A stretch of 64,000 bases of DNA from Aestuariirhabdus sp049985285. GTDB taxonomy: Bacteria; Pseudomonadota; Gammaproteobacteria; Pseudomonadales; Aestuariirhabdaceae. Shown piece after piece: positions 32,755 to 41,703 of this stretch (position 1 is its first letter; the number at the start of each line of letters is the position of its first letter). The translations under genes were made by a program, and so were the position numbers. The stretch covers positions 1,116,001-1,180,000 of the forward strand of contig NZ_JBNIEU010000002.1 in the NCBI RefSeq assembly GCF_049985285.1. Direction: 5' to 3'. Below the pieces are notes generated by a model. That model was not told the DNA's origin. It made no database searches and saw only the letters and a program-made list of their open reading frames with translations.

Positions 32755-33522
32755 ATGTGTGAATTGCTGGGCATGAGTGCCAATGTGCCAACCGATATCT
32801 GTTTTAGTTTTACAGGGTTGATGGAGCGTGGCGGAAAGACCGGACCCCATGCCGATGGGTGGGGGATTGTCTTTTACGAGGGTGCTGCTGTGCGTGAATT
32901 TCGTGATCCCACACCGAGCTGTCACTCTGAAATTGCCCAGCTTGTGAGTCAGTATCCCATCAAGAGCTGTAATGTTATTAGTCACATTCGGCAAGCGAAC
33001 TCCGGGCGGATCTGCCTCGAAAATACGCATCCCTTTGTACGGGAGCTTTGGGGGCGCCAGTGGACATTTGCCCACAACGGTCAACTCAAGGGTGTGAAGA
33101 AACTGCCCCTGGGGTGTTATCAACCCGTGGGCACTACCGACAGTGAACACGCATTTTGTTGGTTGTTGGGGGAGATCAGGTCACGTTTTCCAAAGCCCCC
33201 AAAAAGACAGCAGACCCTATGGCGAGAGATTAAGCGTCTCTGTGATCAGTTGGGTGCGATGGGCGTCTTTAATATGCTGTTTAGCGATGCACGGCAACTT
33301 TATTGCTACTGTAGTACGAAGCTGTGCTGGATAACTCGCAAAGCGCCTTTTACGGAGGCGGTGCTCAGGGATGCGGAGTTAAGTGTCGATTTCAGTCATG
33401 AAACGACCCCGGACGATATCGTCACGGTGATCGCGACCTCTCCGCTTACAGAAAACGAGCAGTGGAAACAGATGAATAAGGGTGAGTTCAGAGTGTTTAG
33501 GGACGGGATTCTTCTGCAGTAA
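32755..33522 (+). CDS. Class II glutamine amidotransferase (YafJ-like)
   Basis: This 255-residue protein has the N-terminal nucleophile Cys2 of class II amidotransferases directly after the initiator (MCELLGMSANVPTDI). The glutamine-binding motifs GGKTGPHADGWGI, SHIRQANSG and FAHNGQL follow. There is no synthetase domain, so it is a stand-alone YafJ-type hydrolase of unknown acceptor. The gene ends at a strong terminator. Confidence 0.9.
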   Translation: MCELLGMSANVPTDICFSFTGLMERGGKTGPHADGWGIVFYEGAAVREFRDPTPSCHSEIAQLVSQYPIKSCNVISHIRQANSGRICLENTHPFVRELWGRQWTFAHNGQLKGVKKLPLGCYQPVGTTDSEHAFCWLLGEIRSRFPKPPKRQQTLWREIKRLCDQLGAMGVFNMLFSDARQLYCYCSTKLCWITRKAPFTEAVLRDAELSVDFSHETTPDDIVTVIATSPLTENEQWKQMNKGEFRVFRDGILLQ

Positions 33523-33568
33523 CGCCTGTTGTTTTCGGTGGACGTGGATCCTCTACGGGATGTGAGGA

Positions 33569-33603
33569 GCAAGGCTCTGTCGTCGACGGAGCCTTGCTTT
33601 TTT
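33569..33603 (+). terminator. Rho-independent terminator after the amidotransferase gene
   Basis: GCAAGGCTC (33569-33577) pairs with GAGCCTTGC (33589-33597), followed by six T (33598-33603). The T run is on the plus strand only, so it serves the amidotransferase gene and not the convergent cysK. Confidence 0.9.
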
Positions 33604-33609
33604 AAGCCA

Positions 33610-34581
33610 TCACTGTACCGACTCGTTGTCGCTGAACATGCCCTCGAATAGCGCGGTTGACAGGTAACGCTCCCCTGAGTCGGGCAACATAACGACGATA
33701 GTTTTGCCTGCGTTTTCCTCTCGCTCAGCCGCTTTAATAGCGGCAGCTGCGGCGGCCCCCGAGGAGATACCCGCTAAAATTCCCTCCTCTTTCATCAAGC
33801 GGCGAGCCGTCGCGATCGCTTCGTCGTTGTCAATCTGTTCCACCTCATCGACCATCTCAAGATCCAGGTTCGCTGGCACAAAGCCTGCGCCGATTCCCTG
33901 TATTTTATGGGGGGAGGGGGTGAGTTCTTCGTTGGCGATGGTTTGGCTAATTACTGGTGAATCGGTGGGTTCGACCGCAATGCTGGTGATCTCTTTTCCT
34001 TGAGTGATTTTTATATAGCGAGAGATACCCGTTAGAGTGCCTCCTGTGCCAACCCCTGCCACCAGGATATCGATATCGCCGTCGCTATCTTGCCAGATTT
34101 CGGGCCCTGTGGTCGTTTCGTGGATAGCGGGATTCGCCGGGTTGGTAAACTGCCCGGGCATAAAGAAGTGGTCGGGCCGACTCGCCACGAGCTCTTCCGC
34201 TTTGGCTATCGCTCCTTTCATACCCTTGGCAGGTTCGGTCAATACAATGTTGGCTCCCAGCGCTTTCATTACCTTGCGGCGTTCAATGCTCATGGATGAG
34301 GGCATTGTGAGGGTTATTTTGTAGCCTCTGGATGCGGCGACAAAACAGAGCGCGATACCGGTGTTGCCGCTTGTGGGTTCCACAATTTCCATGCCGGGTT
34401 TAAGCTCGCCAGATTTTTCCGCTTCCCAGATCATGTTTGCGCCGATCCGGCATTTTACGCTGCCTGCGGGGTTTCGGCTTTCCAGTTTTGCGTAAATTCT
34501 GGCATTCGGGGCAAGCCGGGCGAGCCTGACTAATGGGGTTTTTCCAATGGTGAGAGAGTTGTCCTCGTATAGCGTGCTCAT
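33610..34581 (-). CDS. cysK: Cysteine synthase A (O-acetylserine sulfhydrylase)
   Basis: This 323-residue PLP enzyme makes cysteine from O-acetylserine and sulfide. The PLP lysine is in NPAGSVKCRIG (about residue 42), the substrate loop is TSGNTGIAL (about 68-76), and the phosphate-binding loop is GVGTGGTLTGISRY (about 176-190). All three are intact and the length is standard. It is monocistronic. Confidence 0.96.
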   Translation of the reverse strand: MSTLYEDNSLTIGKTPLVRLARLAPNARIYAKLESRNPAGSVKCRIGANMIWEAEKSGELKPGMEIVEPTSGNTGIALCFVAASRGYKITLTMPSSMSIERRKVMKALGANIVLTEPAKGMKGAIAKAEELVASRPDHFFMPGQFTNPANPAIHETTTGPEIWQDSDGDIDILVAGVGTGGTLTGISRYIKITQGKEITSIAVEPTDSPVISQTIANEELTPSPHKIQGIGAGFVPANLDLEMVDEVEQIDNDEAIATARRLMKEEGILAGISSGAAAAAAIKAAEREENAGKTIVVMLPDSGERYLSTALFEGMFSDNESVQ

Positions 34582-34702
34582 CGGCAGGATCCTGAGTTTT
34601 TGTAGGAAAGGATTAGAGGATTATCACTATAGTTCAGGTTCATAAAATTACATATCTGATTATTTTGTTTGTAAATAACCGTTAGTTATAACGCTTGAGG
34701 CC

Positions 34703-34767
34703 TAGTTGATGTGTCAACTACTCTTCGATAGAGTGGCGCGATCGAAATAGTTATCATCAACGATAAC
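34703..34767 (+). promoter_or_regulatory. Cluster of three inverted repeats upstream of moxR
   Basis: Three dyads follow each other: TAGTTGA-TGTG-TCAACTA (34703-34720), TTCGAT-N11-ATCGAA (34724-34746) and GTTATC-N6-GATAAC (34750-34767). They lie 40-104 bp before the MoxR start. They could be operators or a structured leader RNA. The rest of the cysK-moxR gap is A/T rich and probably holds both promoters. Confidence 0.5.
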
Positions 34768-34806
34768 AGAGAACCACAACCAGACTCGCCGGACGAGGTA
34801 ATAGAG

Positions 34807-35658
34807 ATGAAATTTGATAGTACCCGGGAATATGTGGCCACCGATGATCTAAAAATGGCGGTAAACGCCGCGATCACGTTGCAGCGGCCCCTTTTGGTTA
34901 AAGGTGAGCCGGGTACCGGCAAGACCATGCTTGCAGAGCAGGTAGCTGAGTCCTTGGGATACCGCCTGATTCAGTGGAATATCAAGTCCACCACCAAAGC
35001 CCAACAGGGTTTGTACGAGTACGATGCGGTCTCCCGCTTGCGGGACTCCCAGTTGGGGGACGACCGGGTTCACGATATCAGCAACTACATAGTTAAGGGG
35101 AAGCTCTGGGAGGCGTTTGAAGCCGATGAGCAGGTGGTATTGTTGATTGACGAAATTGACAAGGCCGATATCGAGTTTCCCAATGACCTGTTGCAGGAAC
35201 TCGATCGCATGGAGTTTTTTGTCTACGAGTTGCAAAAAATGGTTAAGGCGGTGAAACGGCCGGTCATAATTATTACCAGTAATAACGAGAAGGAGTTGCC
35301 TGACGCCTTCTTACGCCGCTGTTTTTTCCATTACATCTCATTTCCCGATCGTGAAACAATGAGTTCGATCGTCGACGTTCACTACCCGGGTCTGGCCGAC
35401 AATCTCGTCAAGGAGGCACTGGAAGTGTTTTTTGATGTGCGTCAGGTTCCGGGTATGAAGAAAAAACCCTCCACATCGGAGCTGATCGACTGGATCAAGT
35501 TATTGATGGCTGATGATGTGGGCGCAAGGCTGCTACAGGAGCGTGATCCAACCAAAGCGATTCCCCCCCTGTGCGGTGCATTGGTTAAGAACGAGCAGGA
35601 TGTGCAGTTACTGGAACGCCTCGCTTTTATGACCCGCCGACAGGGGCGCCAAGGTTAG
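34807..35658 (+). CDS. MoxR-family AAA+ ATPase
   Basis: This 283-residue AAA+ ATPase has Walker A GEPGTGKTM (about 38-46), Walker B LLIDEIDKAD (about 117-126) and sensor 1 ITSNNEKELPD, followed by FLRRCFF. MoxR/CoxD-type ATPases work as chaperones with VWA-domain partners to activate or insert metal into enzymes. Here the VWA gene follows after only 3 nt, so a chaperone pair is clear. No client enzyme gene is adjacent. Confidence 0.92.
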   Translation: MKFDSTREYVATDDLKMAVNAAITLQRPLLVKGEPGTGKTMLAEQVAESLGYRLIQWNIKSTTKAQQGLYEYDAVSRLRDSQLGDDRVHDISNYIVKGKLWEAFEADEQVVLLIDEIDKADIEFPNDLLQELDRMEFFVYELQKMVKAVKRPVIIITSNNEKELPDAFLRRCFFHYISFPDRETMSSIVDVHYPGLADNLVKEALEVFFDVRQVPGMKKKPSTSELIDWIKLLMADDVGARLLQERDPTKAIPPLCGALVKNEQDVQLLERLAFMTRRQGRQG

Positions 35659-35661
35659 ACC

Positions 35662-36840
35662 ATGTTGCTCGATTTTTTTTCTGAAGTTCGTGCTGCCAGG
35701 GTTCCCGCCACCTTGAAGGAGCTGCTCGACCTGATGGAAGCCCTGAAACAGGGGGTTGTGTTTGCAAACGTCGACCAGTTTTATTTTCTGGCTCGAACCT
35801 GCCTGGTAAAAGATGAAAAGCATTTTGACAAGTTTGATCGTGCATTTAGCGCCTATTTTGATGGCTTGGAAAATATTGATGATCTTTTGAAATCGATGAT
35901 CCCTGAGGAGTGGTTACGGAAGGAGTTCGAAAAATATCTTACCGAAGAGGAGAAGGCGAAGATAGAATCTCTCGGTGGCCTCGATAAGCTATTGGAGGAG
36001 TTTAAGAAGCGCCTTGAAGAGCAGAAAGAAAGACATCAGGGAGGGAATCGATGGATTGGGACGGGTGGAACTTCGCCCTTTGGTGCCTATGGCTACAATC
36101 CGGAAGGGGTGCGCATTGGCCAGGAAGGAGGACGTAACCAGAGCGCAGCCAAGGTATGGGATCAACGCAGCTTTCGTAATCTGGATGAAGACGTTGAGCT
36201 GGGTACCCGAAACATCAAAATGGCGCTACGCCGCTTGCGTAAATTTGCCCGCGACGGTGCCGCCGATCAGCTGGACATTGACGATACGGTTGCCTCTACC
36301 GCGCGCAATGGTGGTTGGCTGGATTTGAAGCTTGTTCCTGAACGTCACAATGCGGTCAAAGTGCTTCTGTTTATTGATATCGGTGGCACCATGGACTCCC
36401 ATGTGCGTATCTGCGAAGAGCTTTTTTCGGCGTGCAAAACAGAGTTTAAGCATCTCGAGTTTTTCTATTTTCATAACTGTATTTACGAAAGTGTTTGGCG
36501 CGATAATTTGCGGAGAATGAGTGAGCGCACCTCCACCTGGGATCTTCTGCACACATTTGGCAGCGACTATAAGGTGATCTTCGTAGGTGATGCTTCAATG
36601 GCTCCCTATGAGGTAAGTCATGTAGGGGGGAGTGTAGAGCACTGGAACGAGGAGCCCGGAGCTATCTGGTTACAGCGGTTCAGGGAGAAATTCAGTAAAG
36701 TTATCTGGCTGAACCCCCATACCCCCGACAGTTGGGACTATACGCATTCAACCCAGATGATCAAACAGCTGGTTGAAGAGAAGATGTACCCCCTAACTGT
36801 CAAAGGCCTTGAAGAGGGTATGCGCTACCTCAGCAAGTAG
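35662..36840 (+). CDS. VWA (CoxE-like) partner of the MoxR ATPase
   Basis: This 392-residue cytoplasmic protein starts 3 nt after moxR. The N-terminal part is helical and acidic, with a charged coiled segment near 95-125. The C-terminal VWA domain has a modified MIDAS, DIGGTMD (about residue 236), in which the usual DxSxS is DxGxT. This is common in CoxE-type VWA proteins. A second metal-loop aspartate is in VGDASMAPYE. It pairs with the MoxR ATPase as an activation complex for an unknown client. Confidence 0.88.
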   Translation: MLLDFFSEVRAARVPATLKELLDLMEALKQGVVFANVDQFYFLARTCLVKDEKHFDKFDRAFSAYFDGLENIDDLLKSMIPEEWLRKEFEKYLTEEEKAKIESLGGLDKLLEEFKKRLEEQKERHQGGNRWIGTGGTSPFGAYGYNPEGVRIGQEGGRNQSAAKVWDQRSFRNLDEDVELGTRNIKMALRRLRKFARDGAADQLDIDDTVASTARNGGWLDLKLVPERHNAVKVLLFIDIGGTMDSHVRICEELFSACKTEFKHLEFFYFHNCIYESVWRDNLRRMSERTSTWDLLHTFGSDYKVIFVGDASMAPYEVSHVGGSVEHWNEEPGAIWLQRFREKFSKVIWLNPHTPDSWDYTHSTQMIKQLVEEKMYPLTVKGLEEGMRYLSK

Positions 36841-36869
36841 TGACTTTTCCCAGCTTAAGTATGCTGGCA

Positions 36870-39773
36870 TCAGTGGGTATCTACCTGATCGATCTGCTCC
36901 GGCTCTAAAAACTTTTGTGCATAGCGTAACGGGATACCGCTGCGTATAAACAGGTCGAATAGATCCGCATCTATATGTTGGTCTTTGGCCATGAACCCCA
37001 TAATTTTTATCGCTTCGCTGAGGGTTTTCGGGGTTTTATAGGGGCGGTCCGAGGCGGTCAATGCTTCAAAAATATCCGCTATGGCCATGGCGCGCGCGCT
37101 GATTGAGAGTTGCTCTTTAATCAGCTTTTTCGGGTAGCCAGTACCATCCATTTTTTCATGGTGGCCTCCTGCGATCGACGGCACGGATCGTAGATGTTTC
37201 GGATAGGGTAGTTTCTCTAACATGACGATTGTCTGCACGATATGATCGTTAATCATATAGCGTTCTTCGTCGTTCAGTGTCCCTTTAGCGACGGATAGGT
37301 TATAGAGTTCGCCCCGATTGTATTTATGCTCTGGAGTATCGATTTTGAATCCATAGGCGTTGTCGGGTGAGATACTGTCTTCGATGCGACGGGTTATCAG
37401 GTGCTCAGGTTTATCATCAAGCAACTTTTCTGTAGCGGGCAATGGCTGCGCGTCGGAGCCAGATTTGCGCTGCAGCTCCTCCCAGGAGACACCTAATCGA
37501 TCGTCCAGGGTGCGCAGCCATGAGCGCTGGGCAATTTTTTGTAACCGCAACTGGCGCTCTTCTGACATGAACTCACCGCCTTGGTTGCACTCAGCAATAA
37601 AACTGAACTCTTCATCCAGCGTGGCAAGTTCGGCATCTCGTTGCTGACCCAGTTGCCGCGGATCACCCCCCTCGTTAACTCCAACCCAATAGTTTATCTG
37701 TGCGTCGCGTTTAAGTACTTCAAAACGCATACGCACTTCGTGGATTCGATCGCATAGCGTTTCGAGTTTGGTTGCTTTATCTACCACGTACTCAGGGGTC
37801 GTTACCTTGCCACAGTCATGTAGCCATGAGGCTATATCCAGTGCTTCCCATTCATCGTCGCTCAATTGATAGTGGCTGAAGGTCTCCTGACTGGACTCAT
37901 GGGCGGCCTCGCAGATCATGCGAGTCAATTCAGGCACCCGTTGGCAGTGGCCGCCGGTATAGGGAGATTTGGCGTCGATGGCACCCGCGATGAGTTTGAT
38001 AAAGGCGTCAAGCAACTGTTTTTGCATCTGCTGGAGTTGCCGGCTCTCCAGAGATACGGCGGCAAATCCGGATAGGGCGTCAACAAATGCCAGCTGGTGA
38101 GCATCGGTGGCGCTCGGTGCACTCTCATCGATGGGAAATAGCAAACAAAGCAGGCCAAAGTTTTGTTGCTGCCTGTCGCGAAGCGGTAACGCGATCATTT
38201 TAATCTGCTCGGCTCCGACCAGCGAAGGAAGTGAGGGCAGGGTAGTATCTGCCGCGCTGAGGGTTATGTCGCTCGGGCGACTGAGTTTGAGGGCGGCAAC
38301 CAGGGGATTATCTTCACTCTCCAGAGCTATTTCTGGCAGGCTGTGATCGTTGAAGCGACCCTCGCTATAGAGGATAGAGGGAGTCATCGCTTTCTCATCG
38401 TCGTCGAGCAAGTAAAGCAATGCCCCCTGGGCATGGGCGACTTCGCAGGTTTCTTTTAGCATTCGGCCTTGCAGCGCTTCCAGGTCTTTCTCCCTGGCCA
38501 GGGAGTCGATTAGTGCGAGGAATCGAGAGATGGTGTCGCTCATTAAGTGAGTCGCTTCGGAGAGATCGTCCACCTCTTTGATCATTGATTGCACCCGAGC
38601 CCTTGGGTCAAAATCCATATTGCTCACCGCTTTGGCGTGCTCTGCGAGTCGGTTGAGAGGGATGGATATGCGTTTGGAAAGTAGCCAGGCCAGGGGCAAT
38701 GCCAAAAAAATCAAAAGCGCGGTGATACGCAACGTATCCCAGCGAATCGCATAGGCGTCTGAGAACAGTTCATGCTTAGGGGCGATCACGATCATTCTCA
38801 GATCGAGGCCGCTAACGCTGGGAAGGACCTGTACGTTGCCCGTCCAGTCGACTCCATTGCGTTCAAATGCGACCTGCCCCGGAGCAAGCTTTTCGGGTGT
38901 GTCGAACCATGCTAAGGCGGGGCTTCCCAGTTGGGTCACGGTTGACATGCTAACTGCGTCGTCGCTGCTCTTTTGAACCATTTGCCGTGAATCACGATAG
39001 GCAAGCACCGTACCTGAGCGGCTAACAACGGCGATCTCGGATGTGGGGGTGAACTGTTGAGCCGCCAGGGTGGATGACAGTTGGTTCAGGGTCACATCAG
39101 CAGCAATTACTGCTGTATTACCCGGAAGGGAGAGAGCCATATTGATGCCCACTTCGCGCATAAAAAAGAACAGGTAGGGTTCCGTTCGTATCATTTCCTT
39201 GCGGTTTATGGCTTCCTGGTACCATGTTCGTGTGCGTGGGTCATAGCCGCTGTAGGGCTCGATGGTTTGGCTGAGCAGCTGGTACTCTTTGTCAAAGTAG
39301 ATCCGTGTGAAAACGGAGTCTTTACCGGCGTAATCGATGTGATCCACCATTAGGAACGCATTGATCGGCGTGTTGAAACGTTTTTTTAAAGACTCCGTGA
39401 CCCCCCGTAATATGAAGTAATCGCCATCATCATACCCAATTTGCAAACCTGAGATTGCGGGATGATCCAGCTGGGGTTGGTGGAGTACGGGGATATGGGT
39501 TAGCCGGCCTTCAAGACTGTTCTCGGCCTCCAAATTACTAAAACGAAGTAGGGATAGGCTGTTGCCGACGGGGTTGTAGGTCAGCTTGATCTCTTGAATA
39601 ACCTGTTCGGCGATCTGGCGCGACAGCTGACTGGAGGCGTTATAGATAATGTCACTGCTACGCGAGTAGTTGTACCACGCCAGTGTGGTGCCAAGAACCG
39701 CAATAAGACTGACGATAAGCGTTGCTATTTGCACCTGAATGGGAAAGCGGATGACCTGTTGCTTCTGTGTCAT
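36870..39773 (-). CDS. HD-GYP cyclic-di-GMP phosphodiesterase with Cache and GAF domains
   Basis: This 967-residue protein has a membrane helix at about 15-37, a periplasmic Cache-like sensor, a second helix near 345-368 and a HAMP domain. A GAF domain (about 420-600) and a C-terminal HD-GYP domain follow. The metal site HD is at 652-653 (WLHDCGKVTTPE) and the signature HHEKMDGTGYP starts at 871. The 219-residue gap between them is far longer than the usual 60-70, which means a large insertion of about 150 residues rich in charged residues. It probably degrades cyclic-di-GMP in response to an extracellular ligand. It stands alone. Confidence 0.88.
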   Translation of the reverse strand: MTQKQQVIRFPIQVQIATLIVSLIAVLGTTLAWYNYSRSSDIIYNASSQLSRQIAEQVIQEIKLTYNPVGNSLSLLRFSNLEAENSLEGRLTHIPVLHQPQLDHPAISGLQIGYDDGDYFILRGVTESLKKRFNTPINAFLMVDHIDYAGKDSVFTRIYFDKEYQLLSQTIEPYSGYDPRTRTWYQEAINRKEMIRTEPYLFFFMREVGINMALSLPGNTAVIAADVTLNQLSSTLAAQQFTPTSEIAVVSRSGTVLAYRDSRQMVQKSSDDAVSMSTVTQLGSPALAWFDTPEKLAPGQVAFERNGVDWTGNVQVLPSVSGLDLRMIVIAPKHELFSDAYAIRWDTLRITALLIFLALPLAWLLSKRISIPLNRLAEHAKAVSNMDFDPRARVQSMIKEVDDLSEATHLMSDTISRFLALIDSLAREKDLEALQGRMLKETCEVAHAQGALLYLLDDDEKAMTPSILYSEGRFNDHSLPEIALESEDNPLVAALKLSRPSDITLSAADTTLPSLPSLVGAEQIKMIALPLRDRQQQNFGLLCLLFPIDESAPSATDAHQLAFVDALSGFAAVSLESRQLQQMQKQLLDAFIKLIAGAIDAKSPYTGGHCQRVPELTRMICEAAHESSQETFSHYQLSDDEWEALDIASWLHDCGKVTTPEYVVDKATKLETLCDRIHEVRMRFEVLKRDAQINYWVGVNEGGDPRQLGQQRDAELATLDEEFSFIAECNQGGEFMSEERQLRLQKIAQRSWLRTLDDRLGVSWEELQRKSGSDAQPLPATEKLLDDKPEHLITRRIEDSISPDNAYGFKIDTPEHKYNRGELYNLSVAKGTLNDEERYMINDHIVQTIVMLEKLPYPKHLRSVPSIAGGHHEKMDGTGYPKKLIKEQLSISARAMAIADIFEALTASDRPYKTPKTLSEAIKIMGFMAKDQHIDADLFDLFIRSGIPLRYAQKFLEPEQIDQVDTH

Positions 39774-39931
39774 AGCTTTAACCCTTTATATTCCATTTCT
39801 CGCGTCCTTATGATGCTGGCGAAGATTTCGCCTATCCATAGCGGCAAGCAGGTAGTTACTCAATGCCTTGCTATAGTCTAACAGAGGATAATCAGAGTGT
39901 GATTTTTGAAACCGACACTGCGGAGCAGAGC

Positions 39932-40831
39932 ATGAAAAAATCGTTATTGGTTACCGGTGGTACCGGGTGTATTGGCTATCAGTTGCTGCCTACGCTTGTC
40001 GAGGCCGGTTATCAGCTTTGGGTACTAACACGCAGACCAGTGGACGCCCTTAACACCTTGGGCGGTAGAATTCACTACGTGAATGATTTAAGCGAAGTTG
40101 GGGAGGTGGGTGGCGTTATCAATCTCGCCGGAGAGGGAATCGTGGATGCGCGCTGGAGCGAGTCGCGTAAACAGGCTTTGCTCGACAGCCGTATTGGCGT
40201 TACCGAGCATCTGCTTGAGTGGATCGCCAGTCTTGAAAAAACGCCTGAAGTACTGATCAGTGGTTCGGCTGTGGGCTATTACGGGTATCAGGATTCAAGT
40301 GATGAGCTGGATGAGAGCGCACCGGGTCAGCAGGACTTTGCATCGACTCTATGCCAGCGTTGGGAAGCCGCCGCCGCTCGTGCCACAGACCTCGGTGTTC
40401 GTGTATGCCTGTTGCGTACCGGCGTGGTATTAGCGTCTAACGGGGGGGCGCTGGCACGTATGTTGGTGCCTTTTAAATTGGGACTGGGTGGCCCCATCGC
40501 AAGCGGTGAGCAGATGATTTCATGGATTCAAAGGGAGGATTTGGTGGCGATTATTCTTTTTTTGCTCCACAGCAAAGAGCTTACTGGAGCCTTTAATGCA
40601 ACCGCTCCAAGCCCTGTCACGAATCGTTGTTTTAGCGAGTCGCTTGCGAAAGTCCTGGGGCGGCCCTGCTGGTTGCCAGTACCGGGCTACGCCATGCGAA
40701 TGCTGCTGGGAGACGCTGCGGATCTGTTGGTTAAGGGGCAGTCCGTCGTCCCGAAGCGGTTGTTACAGCTGGGATTTGAATTCCGTTATCCTCAAATATC
40801 AGACGCCATAGCGCACTCGTTAGGGGAGTGA
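39932..40831 (+). CDS. TIGR01777-family epimerase-like protein
   Basis: This protein has 299 residues from the ATG at 39932 (GGAG 8 nt upstream). The extra 23 residues of the longer frame are not conserved. It is an NAD(P)-binding SDR fold with VTGGTGCIGYQLLPTL at the start, then GGVINLAGEGIVDARWSE, ISGSAVGYYG and a DUF1731-like C-terminus (GRPCWLPVPGYAMRMLLGDAADLLVKGQ). E. coli YfcH and plant relatives belong here; the reaction is unknown. It is divergent from the HD-GYP gene. Confidence 0.9.
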   Translation: MKKSLLVTGGTGCIGYQLLPTLVEAGYQLWVLTRRPVDALNTLGGRIHYVNDLSEVGEVGGVINLAGEGIVDARWSESRKQALLDSRIGVTEHLLEWIASLEKTPEVLISGSAVGYYGYQDSSDELDESAPGQQDFASTLCQRWEAAAARATDLGVRVCLLRTGVVLASNGGALARMLVPFKLGLGGPIASGEQMISWIQREDLVAIILFLLHSKELTGAFNATAPSPVTNRCFSESLAKVLGRPCWLPVPGYAMRMLLGDAADLLVKGQSVVPKRLLQLGFEFRYPQISDAIAHSLGE

Positions 40832-41093
40832 AGCTGTGAGCAGCGTTAAGCTTTGCCGGGTGTCGTTTCAGGAATATGGTCGTATTCCTGGAGCTGGCCA
40901 CTCCTCCAAAGAGTAGCCCCATGACCCTGAAGAGATATCAGTTAACCAGCGGCTAGTCGGCGACGATGAGTGACCCGACTGCGGGCTAGAAGGGGCGCTA
41001 CTCTATGGTGTATTTCAGCTAACCATGCAGCCCGGCTAGCCGGGCGGTTGTGGTGTCGCTCAGTGCCCCGGTCTGTGGTAATCGAGCGAGCGC
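40832..41093. other. Non-coding gap with three inverted repeats
   Basis: No gene is visible here. The gap holds CAGGAATA-N6-TATTCCTG (40869-40890), an imperfect stem near 40896-40918 (GGCCACTC/GAGTAGCC) and the perfect 16-bp palindrome GCCCGGCTAGCCGGGC (41030-41045). None has a T run, so they are not typical terminators. They separate two convergent genes. Confidence 0.5.
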
Positions 41094-41504
41094 TTAATGG
41101 AGGCCGTTGGGTTGGCTGGTCAATTGCTGGCGCGTAGCTACCCAGTCGAACGCCGTGTTCGATTCGAGTGAGCGGTGATAGAGCTCTTCAAGTTGCTGGT
41201 ATACCGCAACCTCTTCATCCGGCATCCAGTGCAGGCAGTCCCCACCGAGGAACCATAAAAGGTCCCGGCTCACCAGCGGCGTCAGTTGGGGGAAGTTGGC
41301 GATTAAGTGACTAACCAGCTGCTGGGCGCTGAAGAGGGCGCTCTCCTCTCCCTTTTCCAGTTCGGGTAGTAGAAGCTCAAGCTTTTCCAGTAAGGGGTTC
41401 TCTCGAAATTCTGGCAGCGTGTCGCTTTCTATCAGTTGCGTTAACTGCCGGTGGAGCTGCTGCAGCAGTTGGAGTCGGTAACTGGAGGGGGTGAATAGGG
41501 TCAT
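41094..41504 (-). CDS. PA2817-family hypothetical protein
   Basis: This protein has 136 residues from the ATG at 41504; the longer frame adds 11 basic residues with no RBS. It is helical, leucine-rich and lacks membrane segments. The sequence FPQLTPLVSRDLLWFLGGDCLHWMPDEEV is characteristic of a small family typified by Pseudomonas PA2817. Function is unknown. Divergent from the ABC exporter operon. Confidence 0.75.
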   Translation of the reverse strand: MTLFTPSSYRLQLLQQLHRQLTQLIESDTLPEFRENPLLEKLELLLPELEKGEESALFSAQQLVSHLIANFPQLTPLVSRDLLWFLGGDCLHWMPDEEVAVYQQLEELYHRSLESNTAFDWVATRQQLTSQPNGLH

Positions 41505-41703
41505 GTAGGGCCTGATCTTGAGTTTTAGTGGCGGCATTATAGAGCGCAGGGGAGATGATGTCAGGGGGATGGTGCCGCAATGATTCTTCTTTAGGTATAA
41601 TCTGCGGCCCTCGTCGTTTCTTTATTAATCTTGAAAAAGCTGATGGGGCAGGTAAGTGCCGGAAGTCTCCGGCAGATGTTTTTTGCGGAGAGATGACACT
41701 TGC

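Noticed and set aside
40869..41045. Bidirectional terminators between the epimerase and PA2817-like genes
   Set aside because: The stems lack T runs on either strand.
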